Shown in pieces: positions 34,613 through 45,256 of a stretch of 64,000 bases of DNA. The notes under the pieces were generated by a model. It was not told the DNA's origin. It did not search any database and saw nothing but the letters and a program-made list of their open reading frames with translations. The position numbers were made by a program, and so were the translations under genes. Origin of the DNA: Uranotaenia lowii (lineage: Eukaryota; Arthropoda; Insecta; Diptera; Culicidae). The stretch spans positions 27,447,976 through 27,511,975 of the forward strand of contig NC_073691.1 in NCBI RefSeq assembly GCF_029784155.1, written 5' to 3'. Within the stretch, counting starts at the first letter, position 1. Each line of letters starts with the position of its first letter.

Positions 34613-35357
34613 CCCAAGTAACCATAAGCACTAAAACATAGCCCTTAATCAACACTATATTCCCATATATAACTCTGTATTAATGCTTGTTTTGCACTAT
34701 ATGCGTATATAATGCAGATTTAATGCTAAAAAGGCGAAATAGCGAGCTGATTAAATGCTATCACAACATAGCCTTTAAAAAGCATTACAAATGCTGAATT
34801 AGAGCACCATCAAAACGTCATTTCTCGCAAGCCGTATAAAAGCATTAACAATGCATACTTAGAACACCTTTTGTTTATTTAATTATTATTTTTTGAATAA
34901 TTATAATGAACAAAAAATAAATAAATAATTATTATCTGCAACATCAATCAACCTGCTGAATGAAGGAGGATTATGCCTGCTTAATGAATTCTTCTGAGTC
35001 TCGAACCGAGGATCCCGCAGCAGCCTTTATCTCTCCTTGCGCCTTTACCATTTCGACCACTCTTGATGCTGATAAGGTGAGTGAAAAAATCCGTACTTCA
35101 AGTACTGTTCGGGTCACACCACTCCTAATGCTTATTAACTTTAGAGCTACTCTATATGTGCATATAGTGCTATCATTAGTGCTTATTTTCTTTATTGCTT
35201 CTAGGCATTAATAATGCTTATATAAAACAAAAAAGCATTATGAATGTTGATTTAATGCCAACTTGCATTAGAAATGGTGATTTCATGCTAACTTGCATTA
35301 GAAATGTTGATTTAATGCTGATTCAGGGTTTTGGCTTAATGCTTATGGTTACTTGGG
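34613..35357. mobile_element. MITE-like element, 745 bp, CCCAAGTAACC ends
   Basis: The left end cccaagtaaccataagca and the right end (reverse complement cccaagtaaccataagca) are identical for 18 bases and then partly similar for about 20 more. A tt dinucleotide lies on both sides (34611-34612 and 35358-35359). It is inserted in the 9-bp satellite. Inside are three ~32-bp tandem units around 'ttgcattagaaatg' (35245-35325) and many 'gcatta/taatgc' words. On the minus strand 34994-35065 holds a tRNA-like segment with 'gtggtcgaaatggtaaagg' and B-box 'ggttcgagactc'. No protein is encoded. The superfamily is not known to me. Confidence 0.8.
34994..35065 (-). other. tRNA-like segment inside the MITE
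   Basis: Read on the minus strand: 'gtggtcgaaatggtaaaggcg', resembling the A-box region of Ser/Leu-type tRNAs, then about 30 bases, then 'ggttcgagactc', close to the B-box consensus. I do not see a closed acceptor stem, so this is a tRNA-like remnant and not a working tRNA gene. Confidence 0.45.
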
Positions 35358-35815
35358 TTGTCAAAGTTGTTCAAATTGTTTAATGGTCCAAATTGTAAAA
35401 ATTTCAAAATTGTCAAAACTATTCAAATTGTCTACGTTGTCAATACAGTCCAAATGGTCGAAATTGTCAAAACAGTTCAAAATGTCTAATTTGTGAAAAA
35501 ATGTCATAATTGATTAATTTGTTAAATTCAAGAAAATTGTCAAATTGAAAAAAATGTCAAAATGGTCGAAATTGTCAAAGTAATCTGAATTGTCGAAATT
35601 ATTAAAATAGTCCAAAATGTCAAATTTGTGGAAAATTGTCAAATTTATCAATTTTTTAAGTTCATAAAAATTGTCAAAATTGTCAAATTTGTCAAAATTG
35701 TCAAAATTTTGAAAATTGAAAAAATTGTCAAAAATGACAAGATATTCAAAATTGTCAACATTTTCAAAATTTTAGAAATTGTAAAAAACTGTCAAAATTG
35801 TCAAAATTGCTTTGC
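35358..35815. repeat. 9-bp satellite (gtcaaaatt), block 3b
   Basis: Degenerate gtcaaaatt units continue after the MITE-like insertion, clearest at 35665-35715 and 35785-35810. Confidence 0.88.
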
Positions 35816-36005
35816 AATTTAAGCTGTCCTCTCAATTCGCTTGAAATATGTAATGATACGTTCAGGCTGTCCTCTCAACTCGCCTTTAAATTTAAAGTCG
35901 TTCTCTAAACTCGCTTGAATTTTCTATCGACATGTTCAGGCTGTCTTCTCAACTCGCCTTACAATTTCAAGCTGAAATTGTGAACATGATCCAGCTGTCC
36001 TTAAG
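35816..36005. repeat. 91-bp satellite, about two units
   Basis: 'ggctgtcctctcaactcgcc', 'gtcgttctctaaactcgc' and 'ggctgtcttctcaactcgcc' recur here with spacers 'ttgaattttctatcgacatg' of about 20 bases. These intact units show what the site of the LINE insertion at 33162 looked like before insertion. Confidence 0.85.
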
Positions 36006-36410
36006 GCTTGATCAAAATTTCATTTTGGTTTCATGTTGTCTCCTAAACGGAACTTCAGTTTAACTAAATTCATCAATTCTTGTTTCGGAATTTTCTAATA
36101 ACCGCTGATTTTCAAAAAAGAAGTAGTAAATTATTAGATATGGCACGTTGCCTTTTTTCCACTTCAATCTAGATCACTTCCGTAGACCATCCAACAGCGT
36201 AGCTTTTAGTTTCAACTTCTTTTCACATTATGAGTATTCGAATTACTCATTTTTCCACAGTTGTTTTTCGATGGGTATTTATAAACTACTTAACTTTGAA
36301 TCAAGTGTGATGCAAATAAATTCATCGTGAATCGTTAACCACGTTTGTTTTGCTTTTCAGTTCGATTCTCTTTTTTTCAACGATATCTCGTTTTATCAGG
36401 ATTACCTATC
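36006..36410. other. AT-rich stretch before candidate exon
   Basis: No feature is supported. The last 50 bases are pyrimidine-rich and end in 'ttttatcag', which would suit a splice acceptor for the following block. Confidence 0.35.
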
Positions 36411-36519
36411 ACGGTCGCCAAATGTGCAGACCTGTCCGGAGCTTCGGAGCCTGGAAGTAGCACTGGTGGCAAATCGGATCACATACCGCCGCGGGAACCG
36501 CTCGATCTACTCTGACTGA
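36411..36519 (+). other. Candidate terminal exon (weak)
   Basis: A GC-rich block follows a pyrimidine-rich tract ending 'ttatcag'. Two frames are open to nearby stops: one reads D-Y-L-S-R-S-P-N and ends N-R-S-I-Y-S-D; another reads C-A-D-L-S-G-A-S-E-P-G-S and ends P-P-R-E-P-L-D-L-L just before tga at 36517. The composition contrast and the acceptor-like site are the only evidence. No family is recognised, and a fragment of an unknown element would look the same. Confidence 0.2.
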
Positions 36520-36534
36520 CTGACTGACTGACTG
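36515..36534. repeat. (gact)n microsatellite
   Basis: Five consecutive gact tetramers, just after the candidate exon. Confidence 0.9.
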
Positions 36535-36665
36535 CGTGCACGCTTGAGATGAATGGCGCGGTATTGGTTTAATCCATTCACATACTTGCCATTAGGCTGA
36601 ATTCACTGCTAGATACTACGGCAGAAAACGCTCATTTGCTTTGATTCAGCCACATTTTCACTTTT
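36534..36665 (-). repeat. Fragment related to the tRNA-like TIR family (copy D)
   Basis: The part 36590-36650 ('gaattcactgctagatacta' and 'cggcagaaaacgctcat') matches copy A near 9000 and copy C near 50610. The preceding 36534-36590 ('gcgtgcacgcttgag', 'aatccattcacata') matches 27556-27612. No tRNA-like boxes are present in this fragment. Confidence 0.5.
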
Positions 36666-37934
36666 TCACTTCAGCAATTGTACCTAATCCAGTTCCATAC
36701 TTACCATTTTTCATCACATTCGCGAAAATCAGGCATATTTTCAAAAACCAGGGAAATTCAATGGCTTATCAGGTTGTCAGGCTGAGCCTCGAAAAATCAG
36801 GAAAGTCCTGAAAAATCAGGCACATTGGTATCTCTGGTTGTGGCGGTTGAATCGAGAGAATGAGAGCCGGAGAGAACCTTCGTACTCTTGATAAGGTTAG
36901 GAGAAGAAAATTAAAGCATTCGTAATACTACTAACTAATGTAACTAACGTTGTAAACGCAAAGTCACGGTTAATTTAGTCAGAAATATTAGTTGTGTTTC
37001 AGAAGTGAGTTTTCCTATTAAAGTCACTAGATGGTCCAAATGCGCAAGCGAAACAACGTGGTTGTCGGAATTCCGTATTTTATAGGATTGAACCTTGGAG
37101 AAATTTAAAATATCTGGAGAAACTTATGTGTTCGTTTTACGTGACCTCAAAGTGTTTGGCTTACCCGACCTAGCAACTTTTTTTTCCAGGTTGTCATTGA
37201 GAAGCCTAATCAACATTCCACGCACCGATGAAAATGGTTGAAATTATCGAAAATGTTGCGAGTAATAAACTATTTTCTGCATACGTGAAAAGCCAAAAGA
37301 AACAGTATTCCCGAAATGTATGATTGGGAAAGTGGGGAAAATCAAAATGTTGCCCAATATGTAAAATCAAATGTATTTTACACTCTTCTTATTTTGTGGC
37401 CTCGACCACGGTACTGCCCCTTCTACAAAAGTTTTTCTTCTGATTGTCTTTTCACCATCACCTCAATTTTGTTTTCAATTTTCTTGACATTGCAAAAACC
37501 TCACTGAAAAGACTGAATCATTTTCGAATAAAAGGTTTTAAATCAGTTATAAACTTTCTCAAAGATTGTGAGTAATTTTTTAAGGTCATTTTTGGGAAAT
37601 GTTTCATGATTTTCAAACTTTAATAATATTCTAATTATTTTTTAAAATAAATTGAAATTTTTCGCGGTCTGTGTAAAAAAAAAAGTTTAAACCTTTGATA
37701 CATGAGTCACAAGCTTGGTAACCGAAAAAAACTGTTTTGAATCATCTCAATTTCATCCTAGCTTTCATTGAACTCATTTTTTTTTTTGTTAAATTTTTTT
37801 TTCATATTGTTTTTTTTTTCAAAATACCTACAGCTCTGTAAAATTTTCATGCAAATGATTTGCGAAAAATCTGTTTGGTCACAATTAGGATGCTTGAAGT
37901 TCTATCAATATTTCCATTTTCGCATTGAATTGTC
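36666..37934. other. AT-rich stretch, nothing recognised
   Basis: The stretch 36740-36830 has repeated 'atcaggc/cagg' phrases ('aaaaatcaggaaagtcctg'), probably a dispersed repeat fragment. I cannot support anything else. Confidence 0.35.
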
Positions 37935-39779
37935 TTGTTTAGCCTTAGAATCATGTTAAAAATGCTCTTGGATTCCCGCAATTGCTTCAAATTAGTCCAG
38001 ATGTTTCATTCGAAACATATGTATGTCGTGCAAAAATCAATAACCAACTATACGAAAAATCACGTCCCATCCATCAACAACCATCAAGCGATCAATAATG
38101 TCATTAACAAATTGGCCATCCCATCGGCATCAGCGTGCCACGGTCGCCAAGTAATGGAAATGGCCATTCCGTACATTTCGTCTCGTCTCGTCTCGAACTG
38201 GTCCACATCTGATCAATTTCGACAACTCGGCAGGTATTTTTCACATTTTGTTTTTTCTTCTCTCACAGATCGCTGGGCCCACAACTGTCAACAAATTTAC
38301 CATCACCAATGTGAACAGACAACAACAACTTGCAACGAACTTTACGCCAAAATCACCCCAATAAGCACGCTCTGTCAGGTTCAACATAAGTAGATGGCGC
38401 CACCAACTGTTTAGACTCAGATGGGACCCAAGACGATTTTGGAGGGAGGGGGCTCCGGATTGCCTTCGACTTCGACGGCCAAAAGTCCCGAAGAGATCAA
38501 GTTACCTTCCTCAGTCGCCCATCCGAAAATTCCCTCCAGTCCAGTGAGTGGGAACATTTCAGTAATTGCTTTCCAATAAATGTCTCCCATTTGGCAACAG
38601 GTCCCTCGCTCGATCTGTTTTGACATGTTCGGGGGGCACCTCGAAGTCAGCCACCTGATGAAAATTTATGAGATTGAAATCGATGATGCTGATGATGAAA
38701 TCCGAATCGATTCGGACAGAAGAAGCCCGACTCGTTCGCGAGTTACAGGTTGTTGTTATTGAGTTTAAATTGAGAAAAAAAATCCGACAATAAAACAAGA
38801 TTTCGGAAGGCTTCGCGACAACCTTGCGATAGCCGGGGTACGGAATGTGCAAAATGGCAACAACGTGTCTCGTTAACATATTGTTAACGACTTGGCGCCT
38901 CCCCTCGGCTTTTGAGCTGCTCGCAGAAACAGGTTGATGGCGAACCTAATCAAGGGTCAGATTCCCCTTAAGGAAAGTTCAACTCACTCTTTGGGGAGGA
39001 TGCGCTTAAACGCTTGACTCCGTGTAATTGATAAATGCGTGCCCCTTTCCTTTGATCGATCGCTGGATCGCCCTGACCGGATCCCAACGACCCTGAATGG
39101 CTGAGGTCCGGCGCGAAATCAAAAAGACAAGTGGACTGGTGTTCATAAATAATAATTTAGCGATTTCCTTCGAACCGCCTTAAAGGAAGATTCACGATGC
39201 GCCCGATGGCTGAAACAAAAAAAAACCCTCAAACAACCTGTTATTAAATTACCTGCGCCAATTTGTTGTGGAATAAAACGAAAAAAAAACAAGCGTGTCC
39301 CTTTTATGACAGGTATGACACACTGGCGAGATTTATGGAGCAATACCTCCGCATCTTGTTAGCGCTCGCTAAGCGCCAAAGGTATTTCACTAACTTATAA
39401 TTTTCTGTATGGAATTTAAAACTTCGTTGAAGGAAAATTCCAAAGCGTGAGGTAATTGTGTAATTATATACAGAAGCAATGTTATAATTTTCAAATATGA
39501 TATGTAAACATGCCATTAAGATGGTATGATAATTTGACAAAACAAACATATGATAATGTGACAAAAAGGTATCATAAGAATATAAAAAAGCTGAAGGCCA
39601 TTTGGCAACCTAAGAGTGATGAACCCTTCTTTCGATTTACATTCGAGAGTTTTCGGCAGACTCAGGCTTGGTATTTCTCCTTGAAATTGAGAAAAATTTG
39701 AAGCATGAGCAGTCCATTTTCGACAACAATTGTTAAAATAAAGCAGACTTTACAAACGAATTTCAGTAAAAAATTGCTA
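37935..39779. other. Single-copy stretch, GC-richer at 38060-39110
   Basis: A plus-strand frame of 152 codons (37935-38393) and minus-strand frames of 69 and 106 codons (38417-38879) overlap here. None has a recognisable domain. The composition suggests sequence under a different constraint from the AT-rich background, but no splice or start evidence decides for a gene. The stretch 39120-39779 is AT-rich. Confidence 0.3.
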
Positions 39780-42700
39780 AAATTTTCAAATGTTTAAAGT
39801 GTTCATACTGTCGAAAATTTCATGATTGTAAAAAAGTTAAAATTGTCAAATATTCAAAATTGTGAAAATTATCAAAATTGTAAAAATCGTAATTGCAAAA
39901 ATTTTAAAAAATAATCAAAATTTTCAAAATTTTCAAAAATTTCAAAATTTTCAAAATTGCCAAAATGGTCAAAATAGGCAAATAATATCAAAATTTTTAA
40001 AATTGTCAAAATTGTGAAGATTGTGAAAAATTGTCAAAATATCAAAATTGTCATTAATGTAACAATTTTGAAATTTTCCATATTGTCCAAAATGTCAAAA
40101 CTGTCAAAATTGTAAAAATTGTCAGAATTGTTGAAATTGTCTTATTTGTCAAAATTGACAAAATTTTTAAAATTGTCATACTTGTCAAAAATATCAAAAT
40201 TGTCAAAATTGTCAAAATTGTCAGATTGCCAATAATGTCAAAACTATCAAAACTATAAAATAATCAAAATTGTCAAATTGACAAAATTGTCAAAATTGTC
40301 AAAATTGTCAAAATTGTCATAATTGTCAATGTTGATAAAATTGCAAAATTTTCAAAATCGTCGAAAATTCCAAAATTGTCAAAATAGTCAAAGTTGTCAA
40401 AATTTTCAAAATTGTCAAAAATGTCAAAATCAACGAAATTTTTAAAATTGCCAAAATTGTCAAAATTGTTAAAATTGTCAAAATTGTCAAAATTGTCAAA
40501 GCAGTCAAAATTTTCAAAATTAACAAAATTGCCAGAATTGTCAAAATTGTCAAAAATGTCAAAATTGTCAAAATTGTAAATAGTCAAAAATGTCAAAATT
40601 GTACAAATTGTCAAAATTGTTAAAGTTGTCAAAATTATCAATATTGTCAAAATTTTCAAAATTGTCCAAATTGTCAAAATTTTCAAAATTTTCAAAGTTT
40701 TCAAAATTGTCAAAATTATCAAAATGACCAAAATTGTCAAAATTTTCAAAATTGTCAAAATTGTCAAAATTGTCAAAGTTGTCAAAATTGTCAAAATTGT
40801 CAAAAAAGTCAAATCTGTCAAAATTGTCAAAATTGTCAGGATTGTCAAAATTGTCAAAATTGTCAAATGTGTCTAAATTGCCAAAATAGTCAAATTGTCA
40901 AAAAGGTCATAATTATCAAAATTTTGAAAATTGTCAAAATTGTTAAAATTGTCAAAATGGTCAAAATTGTCAAAATTGTCAAAATTGTCAAAGTTGTCAA
41001 ATTTGTCAAAATTGTCAAAATTGTCAAAATTGTCTTAGTTATCAAAATTGCTAAAATTGTCAAAATTGTCAAAATTGTCAAAATTGTTAAAATTGTAAAA
41101 AATGTCAAAACTGTCAAGATTGTCAAAATTGTCAAAATTGTCAAAATTGTCAAAATTGTCAAAATTGTCAAAATTTTCGAAATTGTCAAAATTGTCAAAA
41201 TTGACAAAATTGACAAAATTGTCAAATTGACAAAATTGACAAAATTGTCAAAATTGTCAAAATTGAAAAAATTGTCAAAATTGAAAAATTGTCAAAATAG
41301 ACAAAATAGACAAAATTGAAAAAATTGTCAGAATTGTAAAAGTTGTCTAAATAATATAAAAATATCATATTCTCAAAATTGTCATATTCTCAATATTGTC
41401 AAACTTTCAAAATTGTCAAAATTTTCAAAATTGTCGAAATTGTCAAAATTGTCAAAATTGTCAAAATTGTCAAAATTGTCAAAATTGTCAAAATTTTCCA
41501 AATTTTCAAAATTGTCAAAATTGTCAAAATTGTCAAAATTGTAAAAATTGTCAAAATTGTCAAAATTGTCAAAATTGTCAAAATTGTCAAAATTGTCAAA
41601 ATTGTCAAAATTGTCAAAATTGTCAAAATTTTCAAAATTGTCAAAATTGTCAAAATTGTCAAAATTGTCAAAATTTTCAAAATTGTCAAAATGGTCAAAA
41701 TTGTCAAAATTGTCAAAATTGTCAAAATTGTCAAAATTGTCAAAACTGTCAAAATTATCAAAATTGTCAAAATTGTCAAAATTGCCAAAATTGTCAAAAT
41801 TGTCAAAATTGTCAAAATTGTCAAAATTGTCAAAATTGTCAAAAAAGTCAAAATTGTCAAAATTGTCAAAATTGCCAATATTATAAAAATTATCAAAATA
41901 ATCCAAAACTATCGAAATTATCAAAATTATCATATTTGTCAAAAAAATAAAAATTGTCAACATTGTCAAAATTTTCAAAATTGTCAATGTTGTCAAAATT
42001 GTCAAATTTTCAAAATTGTCAAAATTGCCAAAATTGTCAAAATTAACTAAATTATCAAAATTGTCAAAATTGTAAAAATTTTCGAAATTGTTTTATTGTC
42101 AAAATTGCCAAAATTGTAAAAATTGCCAAAATGGTTAAAATTGTCAAAATTGTAAAAATTGGCAAAATTGTCAAAATTGTAAAAAGTGTGAAAAATGTCA
42201 ATATTATCGAAATTGTCATAGTTGTCCAAATTGTGAAAATTGTCAAAATTGTCAACTTTGTCAAAATTGTAAAGATTTACAAATATGTCAAAATTGTCAA
42301 AATTATCAAAATAGTCCAAATGGTCAAAATTGTCAAAATTGCAAAAAAAAAAAAATTGTTAATATTGTCAACATTGTCAAAAATGTCAAATTGACTTAAT
42401 GGTCAGAATGGCAAAATTGTCCATTGGTCAAAACTTTAAGAATAGTCAAAATTGTCAAAATTGTTGAAATTGTCAAAATTCTCAAAATTGTCAAAATGGT
42501 CAAATCTGTCGAAAATGCAAAATCGTCAGACAAAATTATCAGAATTGTCAACGTTTACTAAACTGTCAAACCTGACAACATTGGGAAAATTGACAAATTC
42601 GTGAAAATTGATTATTTGTCAAAATTGTCAAAATTTTCCAAAATGTTAAAATTTTAAAAAAAGTCAAAATTTTTGAAATAGTCAATATTTAATAAAATCT

Positions 42701-42827
42701 CAAATTTGTCAAAATTGTGAAAATTGTGAAATCTGTCAAAATTGTGATAATCGTCAACATTGTCAAAACGATCAAAATTTTCAAAATTGTCAAAGTGTCA
42801 AAATTGTTAATATTGTCAATATTGCCA
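39780..42827. repeat. 9-bp satellite (gtcaaaatt), main block
   Basis: About 3 kb of tandem gtcaaaatt. The core (41430-41870) is nearly perfect with single-base changes; the outer parts (39780-40200 and 42050-42820) are degenerate with frequent indels. This gradient fits homogenisation by unequal exchange in the centre and decay at the edges. Open frames of 60 to 223 codons on both strands (K-I-V, S-K-L, Q-N-C, D-N-F, T-I-L repeats) arise from the period of three codons and are not genes. Confidence 0.95.
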
Positions 42828-43645
42828 TTTTTGTCTTTTTTGCCCTTTTTGCCTTTTTTGCCTTTTTGCCTTTTTATCCATTTTTGCCATTTTTGCCATT
42901 TTTGCCATTTTTGCTTTTTTTGCCTTTTTTGCCTTTTTGCTTTTTTTGCCTTTTTTGCCTTTTTTGCCTTTTTGCCTTTTTTGCCTTTTTTGCCTTTTTT
43001 GCCTTTTTTTGCCTTTTTTGCCTTTTTTGCCTTTTTTGCCTTTTTTGCCTTTTTTGCCTTTTTTGCCTTTTTTGCCTTTTTTGCCTTTTTTGCCTTTTTT
43101 GCCTTTTTTGCCATTTTTGCCTTTTTTGCCTTTTTTGCCTTTTTTGCCTTTTTTGCCTTTTTTGCCTTTTTTGCCTTTTTTGCCTTTTTTGCCTTTTTTG
43201 CCTTTTTTGCCTTTTTTGCCTTTTTTGCCTTTTTTGCCTTTTTTGCCTTTTTTGCCTTTTTTGCCTTTTTTGCCTTTTTTGCCTTTTTTGCCTTTTTTGC
43301 CTTTTTTGCCTTTTTTGCCTTTTTTGCCTTTTTTGCCTTTTTTGCCTTTTTTGGCTTTTTTGCCTTTTTTGCCTTTTTTGCCTTTTTTGCCTTTTTTGCC
43401 TTTTTTGCCTTTTTTGCCTTTTTTGCCTTTTTTGCCTTTTTTGCCTTTTTTGCCTTTTTTGCTTTTTTGCCTTTTTTGCCTTTTTTGCCTTTTTTGCCTT
43501 TTTTGCCTTTTTTGCCTTTTTTGCCTTTTTTGCCTTTTTTGCCTTTTTTGCTTTTTTTGCCTTTTTTGCCTTTTTTGCCTTTTTTGCCTTTTTTGCCTTT
43601 TTTGCCTTTTTTGCCTTTTTTTGCCTTTTTTGCCTTTTGCCCTTT
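42828..43645. repeat. 9-bp satellite (gcctttttt) block, about 90 units
   Basis: Almost pure tandem gcctttttt embedded in the gtcaaaatt array. The left entrance is transitional ('gccatttttgtc', 'gcccttttt', 'gccatttttgcc'). Occasional 8- or 10-base units shift the phase, for example near 43462 and 43618. The strand is C/T-rich with a single G per unit. The 247- to 557-codon frames here and in the flanks are artefacts. Confidence 0.95.
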
Positions 43646-44615
43646 TTGCAAAATTGTCACAACTTTCAAAATTGTCTTAATTGTCAAAATTGTCAAAATT
43701 GTCAAAATTGTTAAAATTGTCAAAATTGTCAAAATTGTCAAAATTGTCAAAATTGTCAAAATTGTCAAAATTGTCAAAATTGTCAAAATTGTCAAAATTG
43801 TCAAAATTGTCAAAATTGTCAAAATTGTCAAAATTGTCAAAATTGTCAAAATTGTCAAAATTGTCAAAATTGTTAAAATTGAAAAAAATGTCAAAACTGT
43901 CAAGATTGTCAAAATTGTCGAAATTGTCAAAATTGTCAAAATTGTCAAAATTGTCAAAATTGTCAAAATTGTCAAAATTGTCAAAATTGTCAAAATTGTC
44001 AAAATTGTCAAAATTGTCAAAATTGTCAAAATTGTCAAAATTGTCAAAATTGTCAAAATTGTCAAAATTGTCAAAATTGTCAAATTGTCAAAATTGTCAA
44101 AATTGTCAAAATTGTCAAAATTGTCAAAATGGTCAGAATTGTCAAAATTGTCAAAATTGTCAAAATTGTCAAAATTGTCAAAATTGTCAAAATTTTCAAA
44201 ATTTTCAAAATTGTCAAAATTGTCAAAATTGTCGAATTTGTCAAAGTTGTCAAAATTGTCAAAATTGTCAAAATTGTCAAAATTGTCAAAATTGTCAAAA
44301 TTGTCAAAAATGTCAAAACCGTCGAAATTGTCAAAATTGTCAAAATTGTCAGAACTGTCCAAATGGTCAAATTTTTCAAACCTGTCAAAATTGTCAAAGT
44401 TTTCGAAATTGTCAAAATTTTAAAATTTGTAAAAATTGTTCAAAATTGGCGAAATTGTCAAAATTGTCAAAATTGTCAAAATTGTCAAACTTGTCAAAAT
44501 GGTCAAAATTGTCAAAATTGTCGAATTGTCAAAATTATTAAAATTGTCAAAATTGTTAAATTTTCGAATTTTTTGAAATTGTAGAATTTGTCAAAATTGT
44601 CAAAATAATCATTTT
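43646..44615. repeat. 9-bp satellite (gtcaaaatt), second main block
   Basis: Near-perfect gtcaaaatt units at 43681-44120, decaying towards 44615. A marker string of variant units at 43868-43920 is shared with 41081-41135 in the first block, so the two blocks share a local ancestor. Confidence 0.95.
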
Positions 44616-44795
44616 TTTACCTTTTCCTTTTGTTTGCATTTATTCTTGAGCGTTTTTCCTTTTGCCTTTGGTTTGTTCGTATTTTGTCTTTTTTGTCTTT
44701 TTCGCCTTTTTTGTCTTTTTCGCCTTTTTGCCTTTTTGCCTTTTTAACCTTTTTAAGCTTTTTTGCCTGTTTTCCATTATTTGCCTTTTTTTCCT
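44616..44795. repeat. Mixed T-rich transition zone
   Basis: Irregular units such as 'ttttttgtc', 'tttttcgcc' and 'tttttgcc' bridge from gtcaaaatt to the gccttattt array. Confidence 0.75.
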
Positions 44796-45076
44796 TTTTG
44801 CCTTATTTGCCTTATTTGCTTTATTTGCCTTATTTGCCTTATTTGCCTTATTTGCCTTATTTGCCTTATTTGCCTTATTTGCCTTATTTGCCTTATTTGC
44901 CTTATTTGCCTTATTTGCCTTATTTGCCTTATTTGCCTTATTTGCCTTATTTGCCTTATTTGCCTTATTTGCCTTATTTGCCTTATTTGCCTTATTTGCC
45001 TTATTTGCCTTTTTTGCCTTATTTGCCTTATTTGCCTTATTTGCCTTATTTGCCTTATTTGCCTTATTAGCCTTAT
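44796..45076. repeat. 9-bp satellite (gccttattt), about 30 units
   Basis: Tandem gccttattt with very few changes (one gcctttttt near 45009, one 'gccttatta' near 45061). The unit is one base from gcctttttt. The minus-strand K-A-N-K-A-N frame follows from the repeat. Confidence 0.95.
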
Positions 45077-45143
45077 TTGCCTTGTTTGCCTTGTTTGCCT
45101 TGTTTGCCTTGTTTGCCTTGTTTGCCTTGTTTGCCTTGTTTGC
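45077..45143. repeat. 9-bp satellite (gccttgttt), about 7 units
   Basis: A sharply bounded run of gccttgttt directly follows gccttattt; the units differ by one base. Confidence 0.95.
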
Positions 45144-45256
45144 CTTCTGCCTTTTGCCTTTTGCCTTTTGCCTTTTGCCTTTTGCCTTTTGCCTTTTGCC
45201 TTTTGCCTTTTGCCTTTTGCCTTTTGCCTTTTGCCTTTTGTCTATTGCCTTTTGCA
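45144..45256. repeat. 7-bp satellite (gcctttt), about 15 units
   Basis: The period drops from 9 to 7 by loss of two T bases per unit (gcctttt). It ends at 'tgtctattgccttttgc'. With a 7-base period all three frames cycle, giving the C-L-L-P-F-A-F type peptides. Confidence 0.95.

Noticed and set aside
37935..38393. 152-codon frame
   Set aside because: It crosses from AT-rich sequence into a GC-richer patch without coding signature; no domain is visible.
41379..44541. Open frames up to 568 codons made of K-I-V, S-K-L, Q-N-C, D-N-F, F-A-F or K-A-K repeats
   Set aside because: They follow directly from tandem 9-bp units (three codons per unit), are open on both strands and in several frames at once, and have no non-repetitive part.
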